This document shows positions 53,015 to 62,594 of a stretch of 64,000 nucleotides of DNA, piece after piece. Positions within the stretch are counted from its first letter, which is position 1; every line of letters begins with the position of its first letter. The stretch comes from Isoptericola croceus. GTDB lineage: Bacteria; Actinomycetota; Actinomycetes; Actinomycetales; Cellulomonadaceae. The notes under the pieces are model-generated. The model was not told where the DNA came from, did no database searches, and was given only the letters and a program-made list of their open reading frames with translations. Location of the stretch: assembly GCF_029382255.1 (NCBI RefSeq), contig NZ_JARLLG010000013.1, positions 1 to 64,000 on the forward strand, in the 5' to 3' direction. The position numbers were made by a program, and so were the translations under genes.

Positions 53015-54658
53015 TCAGCCCTTGCTCAGCGCGCCGTAGCGGAACTTGAACGATCCGTCGAGGGTCTCTTCGGCACCCGAGACGTCCAGCCCGACGACGG
53101 CAACCTGGGCACCCTGCATGTACGGGATGGTCGACAGGTCGGCCGCGACGAGGTCCTGGATCTCCTCGAGGAGGGCCACGCGCGCCTCGGTGTCGGTCTC
53201 GGTGGCCTGGGCGAGCAGCTTCTCGTCCACCTCGGGGTTCGAGTAGTGGTTGCCGAGGAAGTTGTCCGTCAGGAAGAACGGCGACAGGTAGTTCTCCGCG
53301 TCGGAGTAGTCCGGGAACCAGCCGAGCTGGAAGATCGGGTAGGCGTCAGCGGAGAAGTCCGAGGCGTAGGTGACCCACTCGGTGGACTGCAGGTTCACGT
53401 CGAACAGGCCGTCGACCTCGAGGGACTCCTCGATCACCGCGTACTCGTCACCCGACGAGGGCCCGTAGCGCTCGGCGACGTACTGGATGTTCAGCTCGAC
53501 CGGGGTCTCGATGCCCGCCGCATCGAGCGCGTCAGCCGCGGCCGCGGCGTCGGGGGCACCGGCGCCGTCGCCGTACATCTCCTTGAGCGACTCGGTCGCT
53601 CCGGTGACGCCCTCGGGGACGTAGGAGTACAGCGGCGTGAAGGTGCCCTTGTAGACATCCTCGGAGATCGCGTCGCGGTCGATGAGGTGCGCCACCGCCT
53701 GACGGACGGCGAGCGCCTTGTCGGCGTCGGCGTCGTCCGCCGTGGCGCCGAAGGGCATGGTGTCGAAGTTGAAGACCAGGTAGCGGATCTCGCCGCCGGG
53801 CCCGTCGACGACCTGGACGGTGTCCTTGGTGCGCAGGTCCTCGACGTCGGTCGCCGACAGCGTGCGGAAGGCGACGTCGATGTTGCCCTGCTCCACGTCC
53901 AGCTTGAGGTTCGACGAGTCGGTGTAGTAGCTGACGTTGATCGTGCCGGTGCGCGGCGCGGCGAGGATGCCGGCGTAGTCCGGGTTGGCCTGGTACTGGA
54001 TGAGGTCGTTCACCGAGTACTGGGTGATCGTGTACTGGCCGGCGAACGCGCCGCCGTCCACGATGTCGGCGTCGGCCGTCACCTCGTCGGCCGCGAAGAC
54101 CTCCTCGTCGACGATCGGCGCGGCGGGCGAGGACAGGATCTGCGGGAAGATCTGGTCGTTCTCCTCGAGCAGGTTGAAGACGACCGTGAGCTCGTCCACG
54201 ACCTCGACCGAGTCGAGGTTGTACAGGAGGCTCGACGGGCCGTCAGGGTGGGCGATCTCCACCTGGCGGTCGAACGAGAACTTGACGTCGGACGACGTCA
54301 GCTCGTTGCCGTTGGCGAAGGTCAGCCCTTCCTTGAGCACGACCGTGAACTCGGTCGGGGCGGTGAAGTCCGCCGACTCGGCGATGTCGGGCTCGACGTC
54401 GGAGGTCCCGTACGGGGAGTTGAGCAGGAACGGGTAGACCTGGTTCATCACAGCGAACGAGCCATTGTCGTAGGAGCCGGCGGGGTCGATCGACGTGACC
54501 TGCTCGGTGGTCCCGACCGTGATCGAACCGCCGCCCGCACCGCCACCCCCGTTCGCGCCGTCACCGTCGGAGCCGCCGGAGCAGGCCGTGAGCACGAGCG
54601 CGAGGCTCGCCGTCGACGCGGCGAGCGTGAGTCCTCGAGAGGATCGAATCGTCCTCAT
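53015..54658 (-). CDS. Peptide-type ABC transporter binding lipoprotein (family 5)
   Basis: 547 residues. Signal with lipobox LTAC, Gly-rich linker (SGGSDGDGANGGGGAGGG), then the family 5 fold: TSIDPAGSYDNGSFAVMNQVYPFLL, PDIAESADFT, FTVVLKEGLTFANGNELTSSDVKFSFD (key ligand-loop region) and AVRQAVAHLIDRDAI. It would capture peptides or similar solutes outside the membrane and deliver them to the two permeases downstream. ATG at 54658; first gene of the operon. Confidence 0.92.
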   Translation of the reverse strand: MRTIRSSRGLTLAASTASLALVLTACSGGSDGDGANGGGGAGGGSITVGTTEQVTSIDPAGSYDNGSFAVMNQVYPFLLNSPYGTSDVEPDIAESADFTAPTEFTVVLKEGLTFANGNELTSSDVKFSFDRQVEIAHPDGPSSLLYNLDSVEVVDELTVVFNLLEENDQIFPQILSSPAAPIVDEEVFAADEVTADADIVDGGAFAGQYTITQYSVNDLIQYQANPDYAGILAAPRTGTINVSYYTDSSNLKLDVEQGNIDVAFRTLSATDVEDLRTKDTVQVVDGPGGEIRYLVFNFDTMPFGATADDADADKALAVRQAVAHLIDRDAISEDVYKGTFTPLYSYVPEGVTGATESLKEMYGDGAGAPDAAAAADALDAAGIETPVELNIQYVAERYGPSSGDEYAVIEESLEVDGLFDVNLQSTEWVTYASDFSADAYPIFQLGWFPDYSDAENYLSPFFLTDNFLGNHYSNPEVDEKLLAQATETDTEARVALLEEIQDLVAADLSTIPYMQGAQVAVVGLDVSGAEETLDGSFKFRYGALSKG

Positions 54659-54807
54659 GGTGTTCCCTTCTCGATGCGGCCAGAGGGTCGCCCTGGCCTG
54701 TCCACAATGCGGACGTTTCTAGCACGCCGAAATGTCGCCCGAGTCACAGATCGTCGCGGCCGGTGTGAACGTGACCGCATCGTGATGTCCGGGCCTACCC
54801 TGGTCCG

Positions 54808-55611
54808 GTGTCCGAACCTGTCCTCGCCCCCACCGCACCCACACCGCGCGAGCGCCGTCGGACAGGCGCCGAGATCTGGATCGTCCTCGGGCTGAGCCTC
54901 GGGCAGAGCGGCGTGTACGCGCTGGTCAACATCGTCGCCAGGCTCACCGCCGAGACCTCGCTCGCCGAGCAGTCCGCCACGCTGAACGCCTCGCGCTCCC
55001 CCCGTCCCTGGCTGGACCTCACGTACCAGCTCCTCGGGATCGCCTTCGCCCTGGTGCCCGTCGCCCTGGCCCTCTACCTGCTCAGCGCGCGCGGGCCGGG
55101 CACGCTGCGCCGCATCGGCCTGGACGCCGCGCGCCCCGGCCGGGACACGGCGTGGGGCCTCGCCCTGGCCGCGCTGATCGGGATCCCGGGACTCGCCTTC
55201 TACGCTCTGGGCCGTGCGCTCGGGATCACCGTGAGCGTGCAGGCCAGCGCGCTGGACGCGCACTGGTGGACGATTCCCGTGCTGATCCTGGCCGCGCTGC
55301 AGAACGGCCTGCTCGAGGAGGTGATCGCCGTCGCCTACCTGACCGAGCGCACCACCGACCTGGGCTGGACACGCCTCAAGATCGTCGTGGCCAGCTCGCT
55401 GCTGCGCGGTTCGTACCACCTGTACCAGGGCATCGGGCCGTTCCTCGGCAACGTCGTGATGGGTCTCGTCTTCTCCTGGTTCTACACCTCGCGATGGGGC
55501 CGGCACCGCATCCTGCCGCTGGTCGTCGCGCACACCGTGCTGGACATCGTCGCCTTCGTCGGTTATGCCCTGATTCCTGCCGAGTGGCGGACGTCCCTGG
55601 GAATCACCTGA
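54808..55611 (+). CDS. CPBP-family intramembrane glutamic endopeptidase
   Basis: 267 residues with about seven membrane helices. The CPBP (Abi) motif 1 is seen in LQNGLLEEVIAVAYLTER (catalytic Glu-Glu at about 169-170), motif 2 in SSLLRGSYHLYQGIGPFLGN (His), and motif 3 in LPLVVAHTVLDIVAFV (His, Asp). Such proteases process prenylated or short peptides in the membrane; substrates here are unknown. GTG at 54808 is the first start. It is divergent from the peptide transporter. Confidence 0.9.
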   Translation: MSEPVLAPTAPTPRERRRTGAEIWIVLGLSLGQSGVYALVNIVARLTAETSLAEQSATLNASRSPRPWLDLTYQLLGIAFALVPVALALYLLSARGPGTLRRIGLDAARPGRDTAWGLALAALIGIPGLAFYALGRALGITVSVQASALDAHWWTIPVLILAALQNGLLEEVIAVAYLTERTTDLGWTRLKIVVASSLLRGSYHLYQGIGPFLGNVVMGLVFSWFYTSRWGRHRILPLVVAHTVLDIVAFVGYALIPAEWRTSLGIT

Positions 55612-55681
55612 GTCCCACGCCACGCCGTACCGGGACGTTTTCGACCGGCTCCGGAGGGCCTGCCGACCTAGACTCGCGAGC

Positions 55682-58456
55682 ATGTCCCGAGCGCGTGAGG
55701 AGGCCCCTGCGAGCCCCGATGCACCACGCCCGGTGGTGCACGACGTCAGCTCGTTCGTCCCGGACGGCTCACGCCCGCCGACCGGTGCCCTGCGCGCGCT
55801 GTTCTTGAGCGAGAGCCAGCCCGACCGCAACGCCGGGCTGGTGCGGGTCGTCGACAACCCCGAGCAGCGTGTCCGCAACCCCGCCGACCTGCTCGGACTC
55901 GTCCTCAGCGCTCTCGGGGTCACCCTGGTGCTCGTGCTGTCGGTGGTCGCCCACGGCACCACCGAGGGCGTCACGCAGGACGTGCGCGCGTTCAACACCC
56001 TCCTCGGCCAGCTGCTCGAGATCCCGGTCGCCCTGCTCGAGGGGCTCGTCACGCTCATCGTCCCGGTCGCGGTGCTCCTGGAGCTCGGCATGCGCCGGCT
56101 CGGACGCCAGGTCGTCGAGTCGATCGCCGCCGCGGCGCTGGGCCTGATCCTCGGTGTGCTCGCGCTCCTGGCCATCGCCCGGCTCGGCAGCGACGAGCTC
56201 GTCCGCACGCTCTCGGTGCTCCGCAACGGCTCCTGGACGATCACCGTCCCCGGCTACGTGTCCGCCATCGCCGGGCTGCTCACCACCGCCGGGCCCCGCA
56301 CCCGCCGCCGCACGGTCCGCTGGTCGTGGAACCTGCTCTACGCCGCGCTCGTCGTCGCCCTCATCACCGGACAGGCAGCGCTGCCGGGTGTGCTCGTCGC
56401 CCTGCTCCTGGGCCGGCTCGCCGGCCAGGCGGTGCAGTACGCCTCCGGCGTGCGGTCCGAGCGGGCCTACGGCGGCGACCTCGTCACAGCCGTCCGGCAC
56501 GCCGGCTTCCGGCCCACCGCCCTGGTGCGCGTACGGGGCGTGTCCGCACAGGTGGACGACGACGGCACCGGCGGTCCGGCGACCGGCCCCGGGGCCGCGC
56601 TGCCCGACGACACCGTCACCCATGTCGACGCCGCCGGGGAGGTCACCGGCCGCACCACCCTGCGCGCCATGCTCCGCCACCGCGGCCGGCCCGGCGCCCG
56701 CGGCAGCCGCGGCGAGCCGGGCGACCCGCCCGAGATCCCGTCGTCGGGGGCGCTCGCCGACCCTGCCGCCGTGGCCCTCATCCGGGCCGGCGACACCCGC
56801 GTGTACGCGATGTTCACGCCCGACGGGGACCGCCGGGACGTCGTCGTCCTCGACGGCGACCGGCACGTGCTGGGGATGCTGGCGCGGGCCTGGCGAGCGC
56901 TGCGGCTGCGGGGCCTCGAAGGCCGTGCGCAGGTCTCGCTCAAGGCGGTCGCCGAACGCACCGCGCTGCTGACCTACGCGGCGACCGCGGCCGGCGTGCG
57001 CACGCCGCACCTGCTCGGCGTCGGCGAGGCCGCCGACTCCATCGTGCTGGTCACCGAGCACGCCGAGGGCGCCGTCTCGTGGCGGGACCTGCCGGACGAG
57101 GAGCTGGTGGGCGAGCAGGGCGACCAGATCCTCGCGGCCGCCTGGGAACAGCTGCGCCGCGCCCACGCGGCCGGCCTGACGCACCACGCGCTCAATCCCG
57201 ACGTGCTGCTCGTGGGGCGCGGCGACGACGGCCCCCGCGTGTGGCTCACCGGCTGGGAGCAGGGCGAGATCGCGTCGACGACGCTGGGCCGGCGCCTCGA
57301 CCTCACCCAGATGCTGGCGCTCCTCGCGCTGCGGGTCGGCGCCTCCCGCGCCGTCGCCTCCGCCGTGCGCGCCCTCCCGGACTCCGACGTGACCGCCGTC
57401 GGGCCGCTGCTGCAGTCCGTCGCGCTGCCGGCACCCACCCGCGTCGCCGTACGTCAGCGCAAGGGCCTGCTGGACGAGCTGCGCGGTGCCCTGGTCGAAC
57501 GGCTCCCGCAGGTCGACGTCCAGCCGCAGAACATCACGCGGTTCGGCGCGCGCACCGTCATCATGCTCACGCTGTTCATCGTGGTGATCACCGCACTGGT
57601 GACCACGATGAACCTCGACGAGATCACCGCGGCGGTGGGCCAGGCCAACCCGTGGTGGATCGTGGTGGCGTTCTGCCTCGGCGCCGTGACCTGGTTCGGT
57701 GCGGCGCTGACGTTCGTGGCGTTCTCGCCGAAGCGGCTGCCGCTGTGGCGGGCCACCCTGACCCAGATGGCCGGCTCGTTCGTCTCCCTCGCCGCGCCGG
57801 CCGGGATCGGGCCGGCAGCGCTCAACCTGCGCATGCTGAACCGGCGCGGGGTCGCGATGCCCATGGCCGTCACGACGGTCGCCCTGGTGCAGGCCTCGCA
57901 GTTCGTCGTGACGGTCCTGCTGCTGGTGGTCCTGTCGATCTTCACCGGCTCGGGCGGGCTCATCGAGCTGCCGTCGATCACCGTGCTCCTCGCGATAGCG
58001 GGCGTCGCCCTGGTCGTCATCGCCACGCTGCTGGTCCCGGCCGTGCGCCGGTGGGCGTGGGAGAAGACTCGGCCGACGCTCGAGCAGGTGTGGCCGCGCC
58101 TGTCGCAGATGCTCGGCCAGCCGGGCAGGCTCGCCGTGGGGATCGGCGGCAACGTGGTCATGTCGCTGGGATACGTCCTGGCGTTCGACGCCTCGTTGGC
58201 GGCGTTCGGACAGTCGCTACGCCTCATCGACGTCGCGGTGATCTACCTGGTCGGCAACGCCCTCGGCGCGCTCATCCCGACCCCGGGCGGCCTGGGCGGT
58301 GTCGAGGCCGCACTCACCGCGGGACTCACCGCCGCGGGCATCCCCGCGTCGATCGCGCTGTCCACCACGATCCTGTTCCGACTGGTCACCTACTGGGGCC
58401 GGGTGCCGTTCGGCTGGATGGCGATGCGCTACCTGGAGCGCAAGGGCGACCTGTGA
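55682..58456 (+). CDS. Membrane protein fusing kinase-like and flippase-like (LPG-synthase TM) domains
   Basis: 924 residues in three parts. The N-terminal membrane part (about 65-290) has six or seven helices. A soluble middle part (about 295-590) looks like a protein/antibiotic-kinase fold that has lost catalytic residues (LKAVAERTALLTYAATAAGV, EHAEGAVSWRDLPD, RAHAAGLTHHALNPDVLLVG, where HRD/HxD-type Asp is replaced by HALNPD). The C-terminal part (about 615-915) has eight helices with TWFGAALTFVAFSPKRL and PAGIGPAALNLRMLNRRG, the TIGR00374/UPF0104 flippase-like family, ending in TPGGLGGVEAALTAGL. It may regulate or move a lipid precursor; the cargo is unknown. ATG at 55682; a hairpin follows the stop. 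Confidence 0.85.
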   Translation: MSRAREEAPASPDAPRPVVHDVSSFVPDGSRPPTGALRALFLSESQPDRNAGLVRVVDNPEQRVRNPADLLGLVLSALGVTLVLVLSVVAHGTTEGVTQDVRAFNTLLGQLLEIPVALLEGLVTLIVPVAVLLELGMRRLGRQVVESIAAAALGLILGVLALLAIARLGSDELVRTLSVLRNGSWTITVPGYVSAIAGLLTTAGPRTRRRTVRWSWNLLYAALVVALITGQAALPGVLVALLLGRLAGQAVQYASGVRSERAYGGDLVTAVRHAGFRPTALVRVRGVSAQVDDDGTGGPATGPGAALPDDTVTHVDAAGEVTGRTTLRAMLRHRGRPGARGSRGEPGDPPEIPSSGALADPAAVALIRAGDTRVYAMFTPDGDRRDVVVLDGDRHVLGMLARAWRALRLRGLEGRAQVSLKAVAERTALLTYAATAAGVRTPHLLGVGEAADSIVLVTEHAEGAVSWRDLPDEELVGEQGDQILAAAWEQLRRAHAAGLTHHALNPDVLLVGRGDDGPRVWLTGWEQGEIASTTLGRRLDLTQMLALLALRVGASRAVASAVRALPDSDVTAVGPLLQSVALPAPTRVAVRQRKGLLDELRGALVERLPQVDVQPQNITRFGARTVIMLTLFIVVITALVTTMNLDEITAAVGQANPWWIVVAFCLGAVTWFGAALTFVAFSPKRLPLWRATLTQMAGSFVSLAAPAGIGPAALNLRMLNRRGVAMPMAVTTVALVQASQFVVTVLLLVVLSIFTGSGGLIELPSITVLLAIAGVALVVIATLLVPAVRRWAWEKTRPTLEQVWPRLSQMLGQPGRLAVGIGGNVVMSLGYVLAFDASLAAFGQSLRLIDVAVIYLVGNALGALIPTPGGLGGVEAALTAGLTAAGIPASIALSTTILFRLVTYWGRVPFGWMAMRYLERKGDL

Positions 58457-58460
58457 CGCG

Positions 58461-58502
58461 CGAGGGCCCGCCGTCCACGGCAGAGCGGACGGCGGGCCCT
58501 CG
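58461..58502. terminator. 16-bp hairpin after the flippase-like gene
   Basis: 58461-58476 pairs with 58487-58502 (16 bp, 10-base loop) directly after the stop at 58456 and before the hup stop at 58529 on the other strand. Probably a bidirectional terminator without a U-tract. Confidence 0.6.
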
Positions 58503-58528
58503 GGGTGCTGACCGTGGTCAGCGGGACG

Positions 58529-58810
58529 TCACTTGGCGACGGCCTTCTTCAGCAGCGAGCCGGCGCTGATCTTCACGCCGTAGCCCGCGGGGATCTGGAT
58601 CTCCTCGCCGGTGCGCGGGTTGCGGCCCGTGCGGGCGGCACGCTCGACGCGCTCCACCGACAGCAGACCGGTGACCTTGACCGCCTCCCCCTTGCCGAGG
58701 GACTCGATGAGCACCTCCTGCAGGGCGTTGAGCGCAGCCTCGGCGTCCGACTTGGTCAGGTCGGCCTTGGCGGCGATGGCCGAGGCGAGCTCGGACTTGT
58801 TCAGCGACAT
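58529..58810 (-). CDS. hup: HU-family DNA-binding protein
   Basis: 93 residues, a canonical HU: MSLNKSELASAIAAKADLTK, helix 2 ALNALQEVLIESLGKGEAV, the beta-ribbon arm RVERAARTGRNPRTGEEIQI with the DNA-intercalating NPRTG proline, and the final helix AGSLLKKAVAK. There is no lysine-rich C-terminal extension such as that of mycobacterial HupB. It compacts the nucleoid. ATG at 58810. Confidence 0.97.
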   Translation of the reverse strand: MSLNKSELASAIAAKADLTKSDAEAALNALQEVLIESLGKGEAVKVTGLLSVERVERAARTGRNPRTGEEIQIPAGYGVKISAGSLLKKAVAK

Positions 58811-58973
58811 GTGAATCCCTTCTCCGGATCACGACGTGCGAGACCCGCACGTCGTCACGTTCTCGGTCGGTCCGGCGCGAACCGGTGGACCGGGAACACA
58901 CTAAGGAACATCCGCACGTTCCTGCGACTTTTGCGCCCTTCGGCGTGGCTCGCAGGCCGCTCGGACAGCTCGG

Positions 58974-59708
58974 TCAGGCCTGCGGACCCTCCCGCGGTGC
59001 ACGCGGAGCGGTCTCGTGCAGGCGGCGGCGCGAACGGGCGACGAGCACGCCGGCCGCACCGATCAGCGCCACCAGGGCCGCTCCGTAGACCAGCGGCATC
59101 GCGTCGCCCGCCCCGTCCACGCCGGTCCCGGCCGCCGTGGGCGAGGGCGACGGCGTGGCCGCCGCCCCGGCATCCTGCCCGCCGTCCGCCACCGACCCCG
59201 AGGCCTCGGCGCCCGGTTCGGCGCCCGGTTCGGCCTGCGCGGCGACGGAGTAGGTGTACTCCCCCTCGACCGGGTGGCCGTCCGACGAGACGACACGCCA
59301 CTGCACCAGGTGCTCCCCCGGCTCGTCCGACGGCGGGAACGTCGCGGTGACGATCTCGCCGTCGACGGCGACCTCGGCGTCGGCGTCGCCGGTGGGCGTG
59401 GTGACACGCACCTGGGTGCCGTCCGCGATGACCTCGCCGCTGAACGTCAGGGTGAGGACGTCGACCGGGGCGTCGAGCTCGGCGTCCGCGGCCGGGTCCG
59501 AGGAGACGAGGTGGTCGTGGGCGCCCGCGGGCGACGCCGACAGGATGCCCACCGCAGCCCCGCCGACCGCCGTCAGGAGCATCGCGAGCGCCACGATGGC
59601 CGCGACGACCCGGCCGCGGTTCTTGCGCACGGGCTTCCAGTCCGGTCCGGACGAACGCCCGGCAGGGTGCTGGGGGGCAGGCTGGGAGCCTGCGGGTTTC
59701 TGCGCCAC
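58974..59708 (-). CDS. CopC-domain copper-resistance protein, membrane-anchored
   Basis: 244 residues. After a basic cytoplasmic tail there is a signal/TM segment (about 35-60), then the CopC domain starting AHDHLVSSDPAADAELD, with the N-terminal His pair that binds Cu(II) after processing, through TLTFSGEVIADG and VVSSDGHPVEGEYTYSV. A Pro/Ala/Asp linker leads to a C-terminal TM helix and a basic tail. GTG at 59708 is taken; longer reading adds unrelated sequence. It is not near the copper operon, so its role may be separate. Confidence 0.85.
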   Translation of the reverse strand: MAQKPAGSQPAPQHPAGRSSGPDWKPVRKNRGRVVAAIVALAMLLTAVGGAAVGILSASPAGAHDHLVSSDPAADAELDAPVDVLTLTFSGEVIADGTQVRVTTPTGDADAEVAVDGEIVTATFPPSDEPGEHLVQWRVVSSDGHPVEGEYTYSVAAQAEPGAEPGAEASGSVADGGQDAGAAATPSPSPTAAGTGVDGAGDAMPLVYGAALVALIGAAGVLVARSRRRLHETAPRAPREGPQA

Positions 59709-59778
59709 GGAGCGACCATATCCGGGCCGGAGGGCCTTCAGCGAACATGGGGGCCGCGACGTCGGGCACACTCGGAGG

Positions 59779-61827
59779 GTGGACTTCCGCAACGCCTACG
59801 CCCACGGCTTCGCCCGCGTCGCCGCCTGCACCGTGCCCGTCACCGTCGCCGACCCGGCAGCGAACGCCGCCGCGATCCTCGCCGAGGCCCGCGCGTGCCA
59901 CGACGACGGCGTCGCCGTCGCCGTGTTCCCCGAGCTCACCGTGTCCGGTTACGCGCTCGACGACCTGCACCTGGCCGACACGCTGCTGGAGGCCGTGGAC
60001 GACGCCCTGCAGCAGATCGTCGAGGCCAGCGCCGACCTGCGGCCCCTGCTCGTGGTGGGCGCCCCGCTGGAGGTGGACGGGCGCGTGCTGAACTGCGCCG
60101 TCGTCGTCCAGGGAGGCCGCGTGCTCGGCGTCGCGCCGAAGTCGTACCTGCCGACCTACCGCGAGTTCTACGAGCAGCGCTGGTTCGCCGCCGGGGCCGA
60201 CCGGCGCGGCGGCACCGTCCGGCTGCCGTTCGCCGACGACGACGTGCCGTTCGGTCCCGACCTGCTGTTCCGTGCCGCGGACGTCGCCGGGCTGGCCGTG
60301 CACGTCGAGGTGTGCGAGGACATGTGGGTCCCCGTGCCGCCGTCCGCCGAGGCGGCGCTGGCCGGCGCCACGGTGCTGCTCAATCTCTCGGCGAGCCCCA
60401 TCACAATCGCCCGGGCTGAGGACCGGCGGCTCATGGTGCGCTCGGCGTCCTCCCGGTGCCTCGCCGCGTACGTCTACGCCGCCGCGGCCCAGGGCGAGTC
60501 CACCACCGACCTGTCCTGGGACGGGCAGACCATGGTCTACGAGGCCGGTGACCTGCTGGCCGAGACCGAGCGGTTCCCCGACGGCCCACGGCGCGCCGTC
60601 GCGGACGTCGATCTCGACCGGCTGCGTCAGGACCGCCTGCGCCAGGGGACGTTCGACGACAACCGGCGCGCGCTCGGCCACCGGACCCAGGGCTTCCGGA
60701 CCGTCGAGTGGTCGGTGCACCCGCCGTCGGGCGACGTGGGGCTGCGGCGCAAGGTGGACCGCTTCCCGTTCGTGCCCGACGACGCCGCGCGGCTCGCCCT
60801 CGACTGCTACGAGGCGTACAACATCCAGGTCACGGGCCTGGAGAAGCGGCTGTCGGCCATCGGGCAGCCCCAGGTGATCATCGGGGTCTCGGGCGGGCTG
60901 GACTCCACGCACGCACTCGTCGTCGCCGCCCAGGCGATGGACCGCCTGGGACGGCCGCGCACGGACGTCCACGCGGTCACGATGCCGGGGTTCGCGACGT
61001 CGCCCGAGACGAAGGACCGCGCCACCCGCCTGGCCACCGCGCTCGGCGTGCGGTTCGAGGAGCTGGACATCCGGCCTGCGGCGACGCAGATGCTGCGCGA
61101 CCTCGGGCACCCGGCGGGCGAGGGCGAGCCGGAGTACGACGTGACGTTCGAGAACGTCCAGGCCGGGCTGCGCACCGACTACCTGTTCCGGATCGCAAAC
61201 CATCGCGGCGGGATCGTGCTGGGCACGGGCGACCTGTCCGAGCTCGCGCTCGGCTGGTGCACCTATGGCGTGGGCGACCAGATGTCGCACTACGCGGTCA
61301 ACACGGGCGTGCCGAAGACCCTGATCCAGCACCTCATCCGATGGGTCGCCGACTCCGAGGACTTCCCCGTCGAGGTGGGCGACGTGCTGCGCGAGATCGT
61401 GGTGCAGGAGATCAGCCCCGAGCTCGTGCCCGTCGGGGCCGGCGAGACACCGCAGTCCACCGAGGCCGCCGTCGGACCGTACGCGCTGCAGGACTTCACG
61501 CTGTACTGGACGCTGCGGCACGGGCTGCGGCCGAGCAAGATCGCGTTCCTGGCCTGGCACGCGTGGCGCGACGCCGAGGCCGGCGAGTGGCCGCCGAACT
61601 ACCCGCACGACGAACGCTCCGTCTACGACCTGGCCGAGATCCGCCGCTGGCTCGTGGTGTTCGTGCGACGGTTCTTCACCTCGCAGTTCAAGCGCTCGGC
61701 GCTGCCGAACGGCCCGAAGGTCTCGCCCGGCGGCACGATGTCGCCGCGCGGCGACTGGCGGATGCCCTCGGACGCGTCGCCCGCAGCGTGGCTGCGCGAG
61801 ATCGAGGAGAACGTCCCGGAGGCGTAG
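59779..61827 (+). CDS. nadE: Glutamine-dependent NAD+ synthetase
   Basis: 682 residues, the two-domain form. The N-terminal nitrilase-like glutaminase domain has the catalytic triad Glu52 (FPELTVSGY), Lys121 (APKSYLPTY) and Cys179 (EVCEDMW). The C-terminal synthetase domain has the pyrophosphate loop IGVSGGLDSTHALVVA (about 367-382) and GTGDLSELALGWCTYGVGD. It makes NAD from deamido-NAD, ATP and glutamine. GTG at 59779 matches the mycobacterial start (triad spacing); the first gene after the CopC gene on the other strand. Confidence 0.95.
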   Translation: MDFRNAYAHGFARVAACTVPVTVADPAANAAAILAEARACHDDGVAVAVFPELTVSGYALDDLHLADTLLEAVDDALQQIVEASADLRPLLVVGAPLEVDGRVLNCAVVVQGGRVLGVAPKSYLPTYREFYEQRWFAAGADRRGGTVRLPFADDDVPFGPDLLFRAADVAGLAVHVEVCEDMWVPVPPSAEAALAGATVLLNLSASPITIARAEDRRLMVRSASSRCLAAYVYAAAAQGESTTDLSWDGQTMVYEAGDLLAETERFPDGPRRAVADVDLDRLRQDRLRQGTFDDNRRALGHRTQGFRTVEWSVHPPSGDVGLRRKVDRFPFVPDDAARLALDCYEAYNIQVTGLEKRLSAIGQPQVIIGVSGGLDSTHALVVAAQAMDRLGRPRTDVHAVTMPGFATSPETKDRATRLATALGVRFEELDIRPAATQMLRDLGHPAGEGEPEYDVTFENVQAGLRTDYLFRIANHRGGIVLGTGDLSELALGWCTYGVGDQMSHYAVNTGVPKTLIQHLIRWVADSEDFPVEVGDVLREIVVQEISPELVPVGAGETPQSTEAAVGPYALQDFTLYWTLRHGLRPSKIAFLAWHAWRDAEAGEWPPNYPHDERSVYDLAEIRRWLVVFVRRFFTSQFKRSALPNGPKVSPGGTMSPRGDWRMPSDASPAAWLREIEENVPEA

Positions 61828-61854
61828 TCGGCTCCGTTGCGTGAACGGCCCCGG

Positions 61855-62421
61855 CTACCGGCCTGCGACGCCCCGGCGCTGGCCGGCGCGCCAAGCGACT
61901 GTCGCCCAGAGTGCGCTCCAGAGCAGGCCGGCACCCATGACCCAGAGGGAGATCCGCATGTCGTCCTCGCCGTGCCGCGCCCCATGCACAGCGTCCGTGC
62001 CCTCCATCACCAGGTGCGGATCTCTCGGGTCGTACAGCACGTCGAACGTTCCCGAGTACGGACCACCCGTCACGACCGTCCACTCCTCGTGCGGGATCCC
62101 GGCCGTGTCGATACCGGTGTGCTGCAGCTCACTTCGCTGAGCCCCGGCCGGATAGTCGACGGCTGCTTCGACGACGGCGGACTCCGACCGGGAGCGACCA
62201 TGGACCCGGACGTCGACGAAGACCCGGGCATCGTGCGCAGTCGTCCGGTCCCCGCGGTCGACAAGCCGCTGGGCGTCGCGGGTGGCAACGAAATCGTCCC
62301 ATGCGGCCAACGCTCCGACACCGGCGAGAAGGATCCCGAAGAACACAACGGAGACGAGGCTCTCTGATCTTCGTCGAGAGGACCCGTACGCCGACTGGCG
62401 GGCGGTTCGTCGCTTGGCCAC
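61855..62421 (-). CDS. DUF3592-like membrane protein (paralog A)
   Basis: 188 residues. One N-terminal membrane helix (VVFFGILLAGVGALAAWDDF), a soluble beta-rich middle with VTGGPYSGTFDVLYDPRDPHLVM, and a C-terminal helix (WVMGAGLLWSALWATVAWRA). The layout matches DUF3592-type proteins. It resembles the gene at 63161-63688 in all three parts, especially GPY-x-GTFDVL-x-x-P-x-D. ATG at 62421. Confidence 0.75.
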   Translation of the reverse strand: MAKRRTARQSAYGSSRRRSESLVSVVFFGILLAGVGALAAWDDFVATRDAQRLVDRGDRTTAHDARVFVDVRVHGRSRSESAVVEAAVDYPAGAQRSELQHTGIDTAGIPHEEWTVVTGGPYSGTFDVLYDPRDPHLVMEGTDAVHGARHGEDDMRISLWVMGAGLLWSALWATVAWRAGQRRGVAGR

Positions 62422-62502
62422 GTCGGCGTCTCCCCTCTCTGCTGGTCGACGCTAGCGCATCCAGGATCGGGCGACCTACGCGGCAGAATGCGGCCGGCGG
62501 CG

Positions 62503-62572
62503 TGCTGGTCGGTAGTTCGTCGTGAGGTCGGCAGGACGAACTGCCGACCTCACCACGAACTACCGACCAGCA
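62503..62572. terminator. 32-bp inverted repeat downstream of the P-loop kinase gene
   Basis: 62503-62534 pairs with 62541-62572 (32 bp, one mismatch, 6-base loop), 22 bases past the stop of the kinase-like gene on the minus strand. Each arm contains two copies of GGTCGGTAGTTCG-like sequence (GGTCGGyAG), so it is also an internal direct repeat. It would be a strong terminator but could be a dispersed palindrome. Confidence 0.6.
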
Positions 62573-62594
62573 AGTGCGGCGTGCCTCGTCGAGG

